Below, in pieces: positions 9,197-19,084 of a DNA stretch of 64,000 bases. This stretch comes from Methanobacteriota archaeon (GTDB taxonomy: Archaea; Halobacteriota; Methanosarcinia; Methanosarcinales; Methanosarcinaceae). The notes beneath the pieces were generated by a model. The model was given only the letters and a program-made list of their open reading frames with translations, had not been told where the DNA came from and made no database searches. Every line of letters starts with the position of its first letter. Position 1 is the first letter of the stretch. The position numbers were made by a program, and so were the translations under genes. The DNA is taken from positions 48,312-112,311 of the forward strand of contig JAEWQJ010000016.1 of assembly GCA_023399215.1 (NCBI GenBank), given 5' to 3'.

Positions 9197-10255
9197 ATGA
9201 TAATTTTGCAACAGAACAAAATAAAAGTTAACTTCAACGGCGTAGCGCGAACTTCCGTAGCGCCATTGTATGCTCGAGCGAAGGTGAGTAAAGAACACGG
9301 CTCAATGTTCTATGATGCCAAAGCGATTGAACTCGTTGAACGAATGGATTCCGATTTAATTTCAATTAATAAGGCAGATATTAACTATTTAGATTTTAGT
9401 TTTGTGGCACGAGCAATTCGATAATGTGGTAAAGGCACACATCAAAGAACAACCTCATGCATCGGTAGTTAATCTTGGTGCTGGACTTGATACTGAATTT
9501 TACCGTATTGATAACGGTACAATTCGCTGGTACGATCTCGACCTTCCTGATGTCATCGAAATCAGAAAGCAGATACTCCACAGATAGGGCTACTTGCATC
9601 GCAAAGTCTTTTCTCGACCCTAGCTGGTGTCAGAATATAGAAACTGAAAGTGGCGTGTTTATGATTGCTTGTGGACTCTTGTGTTACTTTAATGAAACGC
9701 AAGTACGTCAGTTTTTTTCACTGATAGCAGACCGTCTACCAGGCTCCGAAATTGTATTTGATGCTGAATCAAAATCAAGTAGTATTGTTGATGGAAACTC
9801 CGGAGCCTACGGAGTAGGGTGGAGTGATGATGAACCGGAGAAACGAGTGCACTACAAACTGAAGCTTTAATGGCGTTTAAGAACGTGTGGTTGAGAGTTC
9901 CAAAAGATGTAAAAGATAGGATGGTCGGAGCTTTAAAAACACCGACTAAACCGCAAAGCACATAGTGGGAGGATTTCGAAGTGTGGTGGAACCAGCTCAA
10001 CGCCAAAGAAAAAGGCAAAGAAGAAAAAGGCAAAGCGATGAGCGATTTCCTTGATGGCCATTCCAAGGACTTAAAATGCGAATGTCCATTGGAAGATGCG
10101 AATGAAATGACAATGTGGGATAACCGTATCACAGTTGTTGATCAGTTTCCTCTGTTTTTTTAAAGTCATTCCTGAAGCATATTCCCGAACAGACAGCCTG
10201 TTACGGTTTGCCAAGGATAAGATAAATGTGGCTTTTTCGTTTACACGCAATTATA
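9197..10255 (+). pseudogene. TcmP-like O-methyltransferase, multiply frameshifted
   Basis: Pieces of one protein occur in order in shifting frames: GVARTSVAPLYARAKVSKEH and FYDAKAIELVERMD (frame ending 9424); FDNVVKAHI, VVNLGAGLDTEFYRIDNGT and YDLDLPDVIEIRKQI (9402-9587); then, after a gap, GLLCYFNETQVRQFF and FDAESKSSSIVDGN (to 9870); and finally MWDNRITVVDQFPLF (to about 10160). These are hallmarks of the TcmP/LCMT-like family, more distant from the 5696 and 8226 genes. At least three frame breaks and a deletion after 9587 make it non-functional. From here to 10889 there is no convincing gene. Confidence 0.8.
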
Positions 10256-10889
10256 AGAACATGACTCATGGGACTATTCCTTCAAATTTAGAAAGACTCA
10301 ATCTTCAAACGACATACGGAAATCTTCAGATCAATCGCATGGTCTTTTTGCCAGTACCAGTGAGGCAGTCCCATTGATCCTTGGAGGATCGGGGCTGGCG
10401 GAAGGATTGTATTTCGCTTACTTTTGCCGAATCGATACAAAATGAATCAATACAAAATACTGGTTTTTCCCGCGAGCCGGACATGATCCGGATACGGAAT
10501 CGAACGCTTGAATATATTGGTTTCCCAGAAAAAGTGAGTGAAAGAGCGATTGAGTAATAATATATGCAAAAAATGTTTCCATGGTCAAAGTGAGTAAGGT
10601 TAGCTATTAGCTTGTTCCTGTTCGTCTGAAGGCGATAGGATGTTAAAAACAGCTTAATTACATAAACTTATGTGAAAAATCGTCCTCCTTTCACAAACAG
10701 AGATATAAAGAAAAGTAGATAATTGCTGTGAGTAATAAATCTACTCTTAATGGGATTTGATATAATAACTCATATTATAAAACTATAAATTTATGTAGTG
10801 ATATTACACTGACTTTTATCACCAAATTTTGGAACTTAGTCGAATGAATGCGAATTAAATTTATTTTTTGCTCAGAGATAGGTGAGAGA

Positions 10890-11609
10890 ATGGAAAAAAG
10901 GCATTTTTATATCTCAAATAATAAAATTCGTATTCCTGCCATTCTGTGGGGAAAACCGAGTGAAAAGCTGTTGATTGAAGTTCATGGAAATCTTTCTAAT
11001 AAAGAGGACACCGTAATTTCCATGATGGCACAAAAAGCCGTTGAAAAAGGTTACCAGGCACTAAGCTTTGACCTGCCAATGCACGGTGAGCGCGTAAATG
11101 AGGAATATGCCTGTATTCCTGAAAATTGCGTAAGTGATCTGGCCGCTGTTTATGAATATGCAAAATCACTTGCACCTGACATTTATTTGTTTGCGTGCAG
11201 TATGGGAGCCTATTTCAGTCTGCTTGCCTATCACGACCTTAACATAAGGCAAGGTTTGTTTCTCTCGCCCGTCGTCAATATGGAACGCATCATATACAAT
11301 ATGATGGAAGGTTTCCAGGTAAGTGAAGAAAGACTAAAAGCAGAGCATGAGATCCGGTTGCCGATTGGGCAAACACTGGAATGGAACTATTATTGCTACG
11401 TGAAAGAAAACCCAATTTGTTTTGAATGGAAAGTACCTACTGCCATTTTGTATGGTTCTGACGATAATCTCTCTGAATGGGATGAGATCTCAGCATTTGC
11501 AGAGAGGTATCAATCAACAGTTAAAGTCCTGGAGCATGGAGAGCATTACTTCCATACGGAAGATCAATTGAAGGTTTTTGATAGATGGGCAGATGAAAAT
11601 CTGCTGTAA
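10890..11609 (+). CDS. Alpha/beta hydrolase
   Basis: A cytosolic hydrolase of 239 residues. The nucleophile elbow is FACSMGAYFS (Ser in A-x-S-x-G form), the acid is probably in YGSDDNLSEWD, and the histidine is in HGEHYFHTEDQ, giving a complete Ser-Asp-His order. I chose ATG 10890 because GGTGA lies five bases upstream; an ATG at 10848 would add 14 unrelated residues. The substrate (ester or peptide) is not predictable. It is followed within 20 bp by a methyltransferase tail remnant. Confidence 0.85.
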   Translation: MEKRHFYISNNKIRIPAILWGKPSEKLLIEVHGNLSNKEDTVISMMAQKAVEKGYQALSFDLPMHGERVNEEYACIPENCVSDLAAVYEYAKSLAPDIYLFACSMGAYFSLLAYHDLNIRQGLFLSPVVNMERIIYNMMEGFQVSEERLKAEHEIRLPIGQTLEWNYYCYVKENPICFEWKVPTAILYGSDDNLSEWDEISAFAERYQSTVKVLEHGEHYFHTEDQLKVFDRWADENLL

Positions 11610-11628
11610 AACTTGATGTTATACTGCA

Positions 11629-11679
11629 AACAGAGAAGTATGCAGTATTTATTATTTTACTCACGCAGTGATCGAATAA
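11629..11679 (+). pseudogene. Tail fragment of an LCMT-family methyltransferase
   Basis: Sixteen codons reading NREVCSIYYFTHAVIE then TAA match the last residues of the intact gene at 8226 (RNVCSLYSFVHAVIE). Nothing upstream belongs to the family, so only the very 3' end survives. Confidence 0.55.
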
Positions 11680-11755
11680 TTCATGTTTCACAGATTGAGA
11701 AATAACGAAAAGCAATAAACGCTGATGATCAATATATCTGTCCAGAGGATTTGAT

Positions 11756-12577
11756 ATGATGTCTCACCTTATCGTTGATCAGGATCGCTGCACAGGATGC
11801 GGCCTTTGTGTAAAGATGTGCTCTTCGGGTATTATTATCCTTGATGATAAGTCAAATCTTCCTCAGATGCAGGAAGAAAACGTTTCCCACTGTCTCTATT
11901 GCGGCCACTGCGAGGCATTTTGTCCGTCTCAGGCCCTCATTCTTAACCTCCGTCCTGATGAAAAAGTTCCCCTGCCTGCCGGTGCTGGCAATATCTCTTC
12001 GGAGGATATAACCTTCTATCTCAAAAAACGCAGGTCTATCCGACATTTTACCAGGGAACCCGTGCCAAAGGAGAAAATCCTTGAGGTCCTCGATATTGCC
12101 CGTTATGCAGCATCTGGAGGTAACGGTCAGCCGGTGCAGTGGCTGATAATCCATGATCCCGAAGAAGTAAAGAAGATTGCCGGGCTCACTATTGAATGGA
12201 TGAAAAACCTGCTGAACACCGACCACCCTATGAGCGGGTTTGTGCCGATGCTTATTTCTGCATGGGAACAGGGAATCGATGTCATCTGTCGGGGCGCTCC
12301 ACACCTGCTTTTCGCCCACATTCCAGAGGACAACCCTATTGCGCCTACTGATGCTATCATCGCCCTCACCCATTTCGATATCGCTGCACCGGCATTCGGG
12401 ATCGGGACATGCTGGGCGGGATTCGTTGCGGCTGCTGCCATGTCTTATGAACCTCTCCAGAAGGAACTCAACCTGCCCGCAGGACGAAAGTCTGCCTATG
12501 CAATGATGTTTGGCAATCCGGAGTACAAGGTTTATGGAATCCCCCGCAGGAAACCTCTTGAGGTTATGTGGAAGTAA
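11756..12577 (+). CDS. Ferredoxin-nitroreductase fusion protein
   Basis: A 273-residue fusion. The N-terminal third holds two 4Fe-4S motifs (CTGCGLCVKMC and CLYCGHCEAFCP), followed by a nitroreductase domain (KKRRSIRHF, ASGGNGQPVQW, and the GIGTCWAGF segment). The clusters are likely to feed electrons to the bound FMN from reduced ferredoxin. This architecture is common in anaerobes; substrates are usually unknown. GAGG precedes the start; a second ATG three bases later is equally possible. A broken flavoprotein reductase follows directly downstream. Confidence 0.9.
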   Translation: MMSHLIVDQDRCTGCGLCVKMCSSGIIILDDKSNLPQMQEENVSHCLYCGHCEAFCPSQALILNLRPDEKVPLPAGAGNISSEDITFYLKKRRSIRHFTREPVPKEKILEVLDIARYAASGGNGQPVQWLIIHDPEEVKKIAGLTIEWMKNLLNTDHPMSGFVPMLISAWEQGIDVICRGAPHLLFAHIPEDNPIAPTDAIIALTHFDIAAPAFGIGTCWAGFVAAAAMSYEPLQKELNLPAGRKSAYAMMFGNPEYKVYGIPRRKPLEVMWK

Positions 12578-12607
12578 TGTTAAAAGATTTTGAGAGAGAT
12601 TAATACT

Positions 12608-12735
12608 ATGATAAAAATTGCCGTTCTCCCGGGAAGCCCTTGAAAGAACGGCAGCACCACTATTTTGCTGGGATCATGGCCCAGAAAAAAGCCTGGCTCG
12701 ACTAACTCTTCCCATATACAGACATGGACCTGAGT
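12608..12735 (+). pseudogene. NADPH-dependent FMN reductase / iron-sulfur flavoprotein remnant
   Basis: From ATG 12608 the frame reads MIKIAVLPGSP, stop, KNGSTTIL, which is the flavodoxin-fold phosphate-binding motif GSPRKNG with the Arg codon changed to TGA. A shift then leads into LAGIMAQKKAWLD. The rest of the gene is replaced by a tandem repeat. Confidence 0.65.
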
Positions 12736-12824
12736 CCAGAAGTACCTGAGTCCAGAAGTACCTGAGTCCAGAAGCACCTGAGTCCAGAAGCATCTGAGTC
12801 CAGAAGCGCCTGAGTCCAGAAGCA
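12729..12824. repeat. 16-bp tandem repeat, six copies
   Basis: Six copies of CCTGAGTCCAGAAGTA (variants at the last two bases and one at the first) run without gaps, followed by two copies of a different unit (TTGAATCAAAGGAGTCTC type). The unit length is not a multiple of three, so the array is not coding. Confidence 0.9.
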
Positions 12825-13006
12825 CCTGAATCAAAGGAGTCTCTTGAATCAAAGGAGTCTCTTTCATCCTCACTTTAATACAGTTACACATATGAAAAAA
12901 TTATTACACAAATGGTAAACGCTGCCGATTGACTACTCCCAGTTTTAAAACTGATCATTAAAAGCATCAAGAATAGTTCACGAGTCTTTATTAAACACCT
13001 GCTTTA

Positions 13007-13456
13007 TCAGCGTCCGTCGAACCTGATAATCAATCCTGTCTTAGATTTACACTCAAATCCAGCATTTTCGTAAAACGGTATAGCTTCTTTTCTTCCTGTA
13101 AGGAGCATAATTTTGTAACAGTCTTTTTCTCTGGCTATCTCCTGTGCCCTTTTTAAAAGTCTTGTTCCAATTCCCCTTTTTCTATAATCTGGATGTGTAA
13201 CGACACTCTCGATAATGGCATAAGGACTTGCGCTCCTTGTCAGGTTCTTGATAATAATCATTACGCAGGTGGATACCAGTTTTCCATCTACTTCGACCAC
13301 AAGGTAGTGCTGACTCGGGTCTTCCAATATTTCTTGCCATAGATTTTTGAGCTCAGCATCCTCTACAAGATCCGGATCATCCTTGTTCAGGTACTTATAA
13401 AGATCTAGCAGTTCTCTCAATTCATGCTTTTGAATATAGCGAATAATTTCACTCAT
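13007..13456 (-). CDS. GNAT-family N-acetyltransferase
   Basis: A 149-residue GCN5-related acetyltransferase. The acetyl-CoA binding motif A is HPDYRKRGIGTRLLKRAQEIA (R-x-x-G-x-G/A type), preceded by the beta-strand ESVVTHPD and followed by CYKIMLLTG and the AxxFYENAGF-type motif AIPFYENAGF. It probably acetylates a small amine. It starts 28 bp after the stop of the DJ-1/PfpI gene, on the same strand, so the two are likely cotranscribed. Confidence 0.9.
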   Translation of the reverse strand: MSEIIRYIQKHELRELLDLYKYLNKDDPDLVEDAELKNLWQEILEDPSQHYLVVEVDGKLVSTCVMIIIKNLTRSASPYAIIESVVTHPDYRKRGIGTRLLKRAQEIAREKDCYKIMLLTGRKEAIPFYENAGFECKSKTGLIIRFDGR

Positions 13457-13484
13457 AGTCAGTCCTTTTCCTAGTTCTCTTTTC

Positions 13485-14114
13485 TTAGTCCCTTTTTCTT
13501 AAGTACTCAGGAGCCTGTGGAGTTTTATGCATCATACCATAAGATCTGCCTGATGGGTAGTACTCGGCACCGAGCTGAATCTTTCCTGCTGTTTTTTCAT
13601 CTGTCATATATTCAATAAATGCAAGCGCAAGATCAATGCCAGCAGAAATGCCTGCCGAAGTCCAGATATTTCCGTCTCTAACAATTCGATCCTCGACTAC
13701 CTCCACATCACTCAGATCTCGCAGTTTCTGAAGTGAAGCCCAGTGGGTAGTAGCTCGCCTGTTTGAGAGCAGGCCGGCACGGTGAAGGATAAATGTGCCG
13801 GTACAGACCGACAGCACAGCTTTGCAATGTTTGGCTTGCTCGGTAGCGAATTGAATTAGGGATGGGTTCTCAACTTCTCTCTGTGTGCCTTCGCCGCCCG
13901 GTACAAGGAGAAAATCAAGTGGAGGGCAATCTGCAAAGGTGACATGAGGATTTATGGACATTCCTTTGCTACAGATCACGGGAGCGGGATTTTCGGCAAC
14001 CATGAAGCATTTCTCAGGTCCCTGGGCAAATTTGCTCCAGAGTGATATTATTTCCCAGGGGCCAACAAGGTCCAGTTCTTCCATCCCTTGGAAAATCAAA
14101 AATCCGAAATTCAT
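13485..14114 (-). CDS. DJ-1/PfpI family protein (isonitrile-hydratase-like)
   Basis: A 209-residue single-domain DJ-1/PfpI protein. The nucleophile elbow is VLSVCTGTFIL with the reactive Cys, followed by RATTHW with the partner His. The N-terminal FGFLIFQGMEELDLVGPWEI is typical of the GlxA/isonitrile hydratase branch, but no AraC-type DNA-binding domain follows. The enzymatic role could be hydratase or glyoxalase-like; this cannot be settled here. First gene of a probable two-gene unit with the acetyltransferase at 13456. Confidence 0.88.
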   Translation of the reverse strand: MNFGFLIFQGMEELDLVGPWEIISLWSKFAQGPEKCFMVAENPAPVICSKGMSINPHVTFADCPPLDFLLVPGGEGTQREVENPSLIQFATEQAKHCKAVLSVCTGTFILHRAGLLSNRRATTHWASLQKLRDLSDVEVVEDRIVRDGNIWTSAGISAGIDLALAFIEYMTDEKTAGKIQLGAEYYPSGRSYGMMHKTPQAPEYLRKRD

Positions 14115-14687
14115 GTTACAAAGTTTGCGGATGTTTTGTAAATATTTTTCTCTATTATATGTTATATCTCAAAAATATGTTATATCTCAAAATTAGTTCG
14201 TTTTTTTAATTTTTTTATTACAGTAATGTAACGTATCCAGGTAACCAACTATTTCATTTAAACTTCGAATTTTTTTTATTTTATCTAATCATTCCCCTTT
14301 ACTATAAAGAGTTAAAATTACCCAATGTTTAGCTTATACCTTACTTGCTGTTGTATTATTTGTTTAAATTTTTATACAATCTGAATCTGTGAAATTATTT
14401 CAGTACACAGTAAAATTCTTTTAGGTTTATCAATCCTTTTTAAACCCCATTTGAGTATACTGGATGTGTATGCAGAACAGGTTGGGAGGACTGATGAGGC
14501 GACTGGGATGACCAATGAGACGACTGGGAGGTATGTTGAGAAGCATGGCTATCAAACTATGTAATGGGTCATAACTATAAACTGAAATAGCTGATTTCTG
14601 GTAAATTGTGGAAACTTCGTTGGTTCTTACTGGAAATAAAGAACTGTCTTAAGATCCAGTATAATATGACCTTCTCATGGTCCTTAT

Positions 14688-14806
14688 TTTTAAGTTTGTA
14701 AGAATTGAATACAGTGTTGAATGGATTTGTAGTATTATATTCTCTTTTTTTAAATTTGTATAAATTGAGACTAGTGTTGAATGAATTTATAGTGTTATAA
14801 TCTTTT
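14688..14806. repeat. 60-bp direct duplication in an 840-bp A+T-rich spacer
   Basis: Two imperfect 60-bp copies (TTTTTAAGTTTGTAAGAATTGA type) lie head to tail at 14688-14747 and 14748-14806. The spacer 14115-14957 otherwise shows no gene; the second copy may contain the promoter region of the PKD gene at 14958. Confidence 0.6.
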
Positions 14807-14957
14807 AAATAATAAGATAAAGTTTTATCAAGTTTTAAACTTCCATTGCGTTTTTTATTTAATTTTTTGAAAATAAGTATGCTTATAAAATAATTTCTCC
14901 TGTAATTTTTTACTACTTGTACTCCCTGATAAAAATAAAAAAAAACAGGAGGATAAT

Positions 14958-15386
14958 ATGAAAAATAATAGAAAGTCTATATGGAAACTAACAATCTCTG
15001 TTTTTACTGTAGTAATGATACTGGCTTTATTGTCTCAAGGAGTCTGTGCAAAATGTATTGTAACCAAGACTCCTCTAGGTGCAGGAACTCCTCCGGCAAC
15101 ACAACGCCTAACAGGTGGAAATAATCGTATTGATTATACGGCGGTAGCCGCTTCGCGTACTGATCCTCGAATAGTAAGATTTAAGGATTTATCAAAAGGT
15201 AAAGAGACATATATCAGGTGGGACTTTGGAGATGGAACCCATAAACAAGGAACAAAAATTACTTCATCACTAAAATATCCGGTTCACAAGTATTCAAAGA
15301 CTGGTTATTATATTAGTTGTCTGACTATAAAGTGTAAGGGTTATAATGGAAAACTGTGGGTTCATAAAACGATTGTTATTAGATAA
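14958..15386 (+). CDS. Small secreted single-PKD-domain protein
   Basis: A 142-residue protein. The signal peptide covers about residues 1-31 (KLTISVFTVVMILALLSQG, cleavage near VCAK), and one PKD-like beta-sandwich fills most of the rest. The domain signature is YIRWDFGDGTHKQG, then KYPVHKYSKTGYYISCLT. PKD domains in Methanosarcina occur in surface proteins and mediate protein-protein contacts. A long protein is usual; this one has no catalytic or anchoring segment, so it would be released. AGGAGG precedes the start. Confidence 0.82.
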   Translation: MKNNRKSIWKLTISVFTVVMILALLSQGVCAKCIVTKTPLGAGTPPATQRLTGGNNRIDYTAVAASRTDPRIVRFKDLSKGKETYIRWDFGDGTHKQGTKITSSLKYPVHKYSKTGYYISCLTIKCKGYNGKLWVHKTIVIR

Positions 15387-15950
15387 ATTTGGAAAAGTTA
15401 ACGTTTACTTACCTTTTCCGGCTTTTATAAGCAGTGTTTTTATATTGAGCTGATGCCAAAACTCAAAATTACTTATCTGAATCCTGTATTCTGAATTATC
15501 AGTAAAGTTTCAGATCATGAAAATAACTCACAAAAAACAACTTCAAAATTTTATTTACGCATAAATAAAATTGGTTTTGGGATGAGCTCAGTAATAAAAT
15601 TTTTTGCTATGTTTTTGATTAAAATCGCAATCAGCTACTCTTAAATTAATTTTACTATCTGTTTCCTTACTGTTTTTGCATTTACCCTCTTTGTCGAAAT
15701 TAATAAGGAATTCATATAGTTCATGGAATAATTTTTCCAAACAAGTATTCTCAAAAAATTCATATTTTTAGTTTCCAACTTTGCACATCATTCTTTTTAG
15801 AAGTCTACCACCCAAAGGCTACATAGGACCTGAAATGCTTCCAAAATATGTTTCACGATGTATATTATTTTATTAATACAGTGTTTGTATATATATTTTT
15901 TAAGTTTTTATTATAAATTATTAAAAAATATTAGTTTACAATCCCACCAA

Positions 15951-16047
15951 TTTTCACTGCCTATTTTCACTACCTATTTTCACTGCTATTTTCACTGCTA
16001 TTTTCACTGCTTATTTTCACTGCCTATTTTCACTACCTATTTTCAGG
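15951..16047. repeat. 12-13-bp tandem repeat, about eight copies
   Basis: Units of TTTTCACTGCCTA and shorter variants run eight times. A second direct duplication (CAGAACTGATTTAACTGATTT) lies at about 16126-16176. The whole 15387-16441 spacer shows no convincing gene. Confidence 0.85.
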
Positions 16048-16441
16048 CTGATTATTCCAAGATAAAAGGTCTCAAATTACATGATGACCCTATATCCAAA
16101 CCAATTTCATCCTCCAGTCAGTAAATTTTCAGAACTGATTTAACTGATTTTTTTCAGAACTGATTTAACTGATTTTCATGATCAAAAACTCGATTTATAA
16201 TTTGGAATGCAGATTTTAGAGAGAGAAGCAATTTGAGTTCTCAGATCAACTCATAATCTGAGGCTCGATTAAATATTTAGAATATGGATTCAGAGAAGCA
16301 GTTTTGAGTTTGGGGATTAACTCTATATTTGATTCAAATAGAAATACGGAAGAAAAGAAGCTTTACGAGAAACCGGTTACAAAGTTTAAGTCTTTGATTG
16401 AAAATTGAAGGCATAAAAGCGTTATTTAAAAGACTTAAAAA

Positions 16442-17686
16442 TTATTTAAATAACTTATTATATATTCCGAAAATCGTACTTGAGATATGTTTTTGCTTTG
16501 TGTTCCCGGAGATGCTGGATATGAAAGGATCGACCATCCGGTTATAAAAGGTCTTTGATAGTTCTACGCCCGTCATGTCGATGTACTTGTAAAACAGATA
16601 GCTCAAGGGTATTATTAATAGTACAGACAAAAAACACGAAATAAAAACAGCTAGCCAGTATGGTAATATCGGGTGCAGTGCGAGGAACAGTGCGCAGGTG
16701 AAACTGCTTATTATCAGGAAATGTATCAGGTACAGCGAATAGGATATTTTTCCGAGAAACACTGGCACTGGAGAGGAAAAAACTTTTTGCATCCACCGGC
16801 TGTTCAATAAGACATACATTATCATGCCGGCGCCCAGGATATGATACGTCAACTTTGGGATTTCAAAGAGGCCGTTATTAAGAAAAGCGTATAATGAATC
16901 GTTTGTCACGGTGCCGATAGGATACGACCCGAGAAATAACCCTGAAAACAGTATAACAGATAATATTATTTTGTTATCGGTTTTAAATATCGAGGTTTTA
17001 AATATCGAGGTTTTACTGTTGAACGCGTCAGCAAATCCCATCCCTATAATAAAGGCAAAATAGTAGGAATTGAAGAAAAGCACGGATGCAGCAAGGTAGA
17101 ATGTCCAGCGGTTCCGTTGCACTCCGAACAGTAAGGCCATTGCGAAAACAAGCATAGACCCATAAAATTCTGTTGTCATTGTCCATAAAACCGGGTTATA
17201 GGTGGCATCACCTGTAAAAAACGATCCCCACACAGCCCGCTTAAGCGCATCGACAATGTCCGGAGTAAAAGTCCAGTAGTTGTCGTAGTTATTATTTCCG
17301 GAAACCATTACGGTTTCAATATAGTAATGGAAGATTCCAGTTGATGCCATTAAAAACGATAATATTGTTACTGCCAGCACCGGAACAAACAACCGGATAT
17401 ATCGGCGCATTGCTCCGCTTATAATTATGTTTTTGTCTTTAGTTCTAAAGTATTTTTGGGTTAATATGTAGCCACTGAGAACAAAGAAAATACAGACCGA
17501 AAAGTTCCCGGCGCCAATTAATCCCAGGGGTGTACTCGAGAAAATCTGTTCAAGATTTCCCAGATGTGAAGGCATACGATCACTATAAATCATCGCCGGG
17601 ACTAATATGATGAAGAAATGCATTATCATTACATTAATCGCAGCTACACCGCGCAGCCCGTCAAGATAGTTTATCTTCTCGGTCAT
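16442..17686 (-). CDS. Acyltransferase 3 family membrane protein
   Basis: A 414-residue integral membrane acyltransferase of the OafA/YrhL type, with about ten hydrophobic segments. The N-terminal INYLDGLRGVAAINVMIMHF is the family signature with the catalytic-type His, and FFVLSGYILTQKYF follows in the next segment. LGKISYSLYLIHF is the C-terminal conserved motif. It is expected to O-acylate a surface glycan or lipid. A 15-bp in-frame duplication near 16980-17010 gives SIFKTSIFKT in a cytoplasmic loop. It is monocistronic, with repeat-rich DNA on both sides. Confidence 0.9.
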   Translation of the reverse strand: MTEKINYLDGLRGVAAINVMIMHFFIILVPAMIYSDRMPSHLGNLEQIFSSTPLGLIGAGNFSVCIFFVLSGYILTQKYFRTKDKNIIISGAMRRYIRLFVPVLAVTILSFLMASTGIFHYYIETVMVSGNNNYDNYWTFTPDIVDALKRAVWGSFFTGDATYNPVLWTMTTEFYGSMLVFAMALLFGVQRNRWTFYLAASVLFFNSYYFAFIIGMGFADAFNSKTSIFKTSIFKTDNKIILSVILFSGLFLGSYPIGTVTNDSLYAFLNNGLFEIPKLTYHILGAGMIMYVLLNSRWMQKVFSSPVPVFLGKISYSLYLIHFLIISSFTCALFLALHPILPYWLAVFISCFLSVLLIIPLSYLFYKYIDMTGVELSKTFYNRMVDPFISSISGNTKQKHISSTIFGIYNKLFK

Positions 17687-17808
17687 ACTTATTGCTCAAA
17701 GAGAATTTTACTTAAACAGAATCTAGAAATTTCCACAACAAAACCGCATTTAATGGTCGCATTTAATAAATGAGGTTCAGTTCCAGCTTAATCATGTAAT
17801 ACTCTTAA

Positions 17809-18003
17809 CTATTTTTTGGTAGATCTTTCTTGAATAACGAGAGCTGCAGATAAAATAAGTCTTTCCATTTGTTCCAGTTCCTGTTTTAATGAGTCTAGTT
17901 TTTCGAGTCTGAGAAAGTGTTGAAAATAAGTATTGATGTTTAACACTGAATTCCGGATCAAGGCTTGCGGATTAGAAAAATCCCTTTTTTTGCTTTGTGT
18001 TTT
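17809..18003 (-). pseudogene. Open frame without start, helical C-terminal remnant
   Basis: Between two stops lies a 64-codon frame ending QHFLRLEKLDSLKQ, ELEQMERLILSAALVI and QERSTKK, which reads like a real amphipathic helix. There is no ATG, only TTG at 17961 or GTG at 17946, and no ribosome-binding site. I do not recognise the family; it is probably the end of a decayed gene. Confidence 0.3.
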
Positions 18004-18111
18004 CTAGCGTAAAAAGATCTACTGAATATGGGCAAAAAGAGTCTACTGAATATAGGGTAAAAAGAGTAATAGTGGAAATCACTTAGATATAAAATGTTTT
18101 TCCAAATTGAA

Positions 18112-18340
18112 TTTTATATTCCGAAAATTGAATGAAAATTCCATAAATTGAATTTTATATTCAGAAAATTGAATGAAAATTCCGAAAATTGAATGAAAAA
18201 GTCCTAAAATTTAAAAAATAAAATAAAAAATTCTAAAAATCTAATAAAAAATTCCGAAAATTGGATGAAAATAAAATGAAAATTTAGACGATAAATAAAA
18301 AAGCCTAAAAGTCGAATGAAAAATTCCGAAAATGGATTCC
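18112..18340. repeat. Degenerate A+T-rich repeat (AAATTCCGAAAATTGAATGA-like)
   Basis: About ten imperfect copies of a 20-25-bp unit fill the end of the 17687-18387 spacer. No gene is seen in it. Confidence 0.7.
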
Positions 18341-18387
18341 ATCGAATCCAAACAATCTTTGTCTATTTTTTCTAAATACCATAAACT

Positions 18388-18693
18388 TCAATCTTTCAGA
18401 ATGGTACTTCCATCATCACAGTTAGCTATAAACACCCCATTATCTAGGATGCCTCCGGGAACATTAATTATTCTGTCCTCTATCCAGATTCTGTAATTCT
18501 CAGAAATTAAACATCCGACCTCTTTTTGGAATATTGACGAGTGTTTGAAGTAGTTCAATTTTACAGTATCCGGGGTTTCCTCATATAGTCCACATTCTTT
18601 AAACTTTTTATTCATATAGACGTCAAATGTGCCGTCATCGTGGAGAATAAAATGGGTTGTCTTGTTGGTGTATTTTCTGGGCATAGGGATCAC
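18388..18693 (-). CDS. Hypothetical protein, 101 residues
   Basis: A soluble 101-residue protein of mixed alpha/beta character (THFILHDDGTFDVYMNKKF, then VKLNYFKHSSIFQKEVGCLI). No known motif is recognised, and there is no signal peptide or membrane segment. Two starts are possible, ATG 18693 and ATG 18684 (MPRKYTNK). A GTGTGATCCC-type upstream region gives no clear ribosome-binding site. Composition is ordinary for coding DNA of this window, supporting a real gene. Confidence 0.55.
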   Translation of the reverse strand: MIPMPRKYTNKTTHFILHDDGTFDVYMNKKFKECGLYEETPDTVKLNYFKHSSIFQKEVGCLISENYRIWIEDRIINVPGGILDNGVFIANCDDGSTILKD

Positions 18694-18920
18694 ACTGTTA
18701 CTACATTAAGTTACGTGAATTCGTTTTTCAACTTAATTAATTGGGTGTTGCTTTGATGTTTTTCGATTTCCTATATATAATATTTTTGTTTTTATAATTA
18801 TTGTATTTTTAACAGCACCTATATCAGCAATAAACCATAGTAATATAAGTTTTATCATTATAAAATAAGTTTTATTATTATGGGAGCGCAGAGGGTCACG
18901 AATACTCCATTCTTTACAAG

Positions 18921-19033
18921 CTGTCCGACAATTACTTGCAGTAATAAAAAAATTCCTTCTTTTTTGATTTAAAGGGCCTATTTGCTTTCTTTTTAGCACT
19001 TTTTTATTACTACCAATAATAATTGTCGGACAG
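18921..19033. mobile_element. 113-bp element with perfect 14-bp inverted ends
   Basis: CTGTCCGACAATTA at 18921-18934 is repeated exactly in inverted orientation at 19020-19033. The interior is A/T-rich without a gene. This could be a MITE or a long-loop hairpin; it directly abuts the structured repeat block that follows. Confidence 0.5.
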
Positions 19034-19084
19034 TCTGTTTAGGGTGGGGTGGCCGCTCGCAATTTGATTTTTTTCTTTTTGCTC

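Noticed and set aside
12580..12891. 103-codon minus-strand frame
   Set aside because: It is mostly a translation of the 16-bp tandem repeat and the antisense of the FMN-reductase remnant.
18733..18999. 88-codon minus-strand frame
   Set aside because: Runs through a 14-bp inverted-repeat element; no ribosome-binding site or family.
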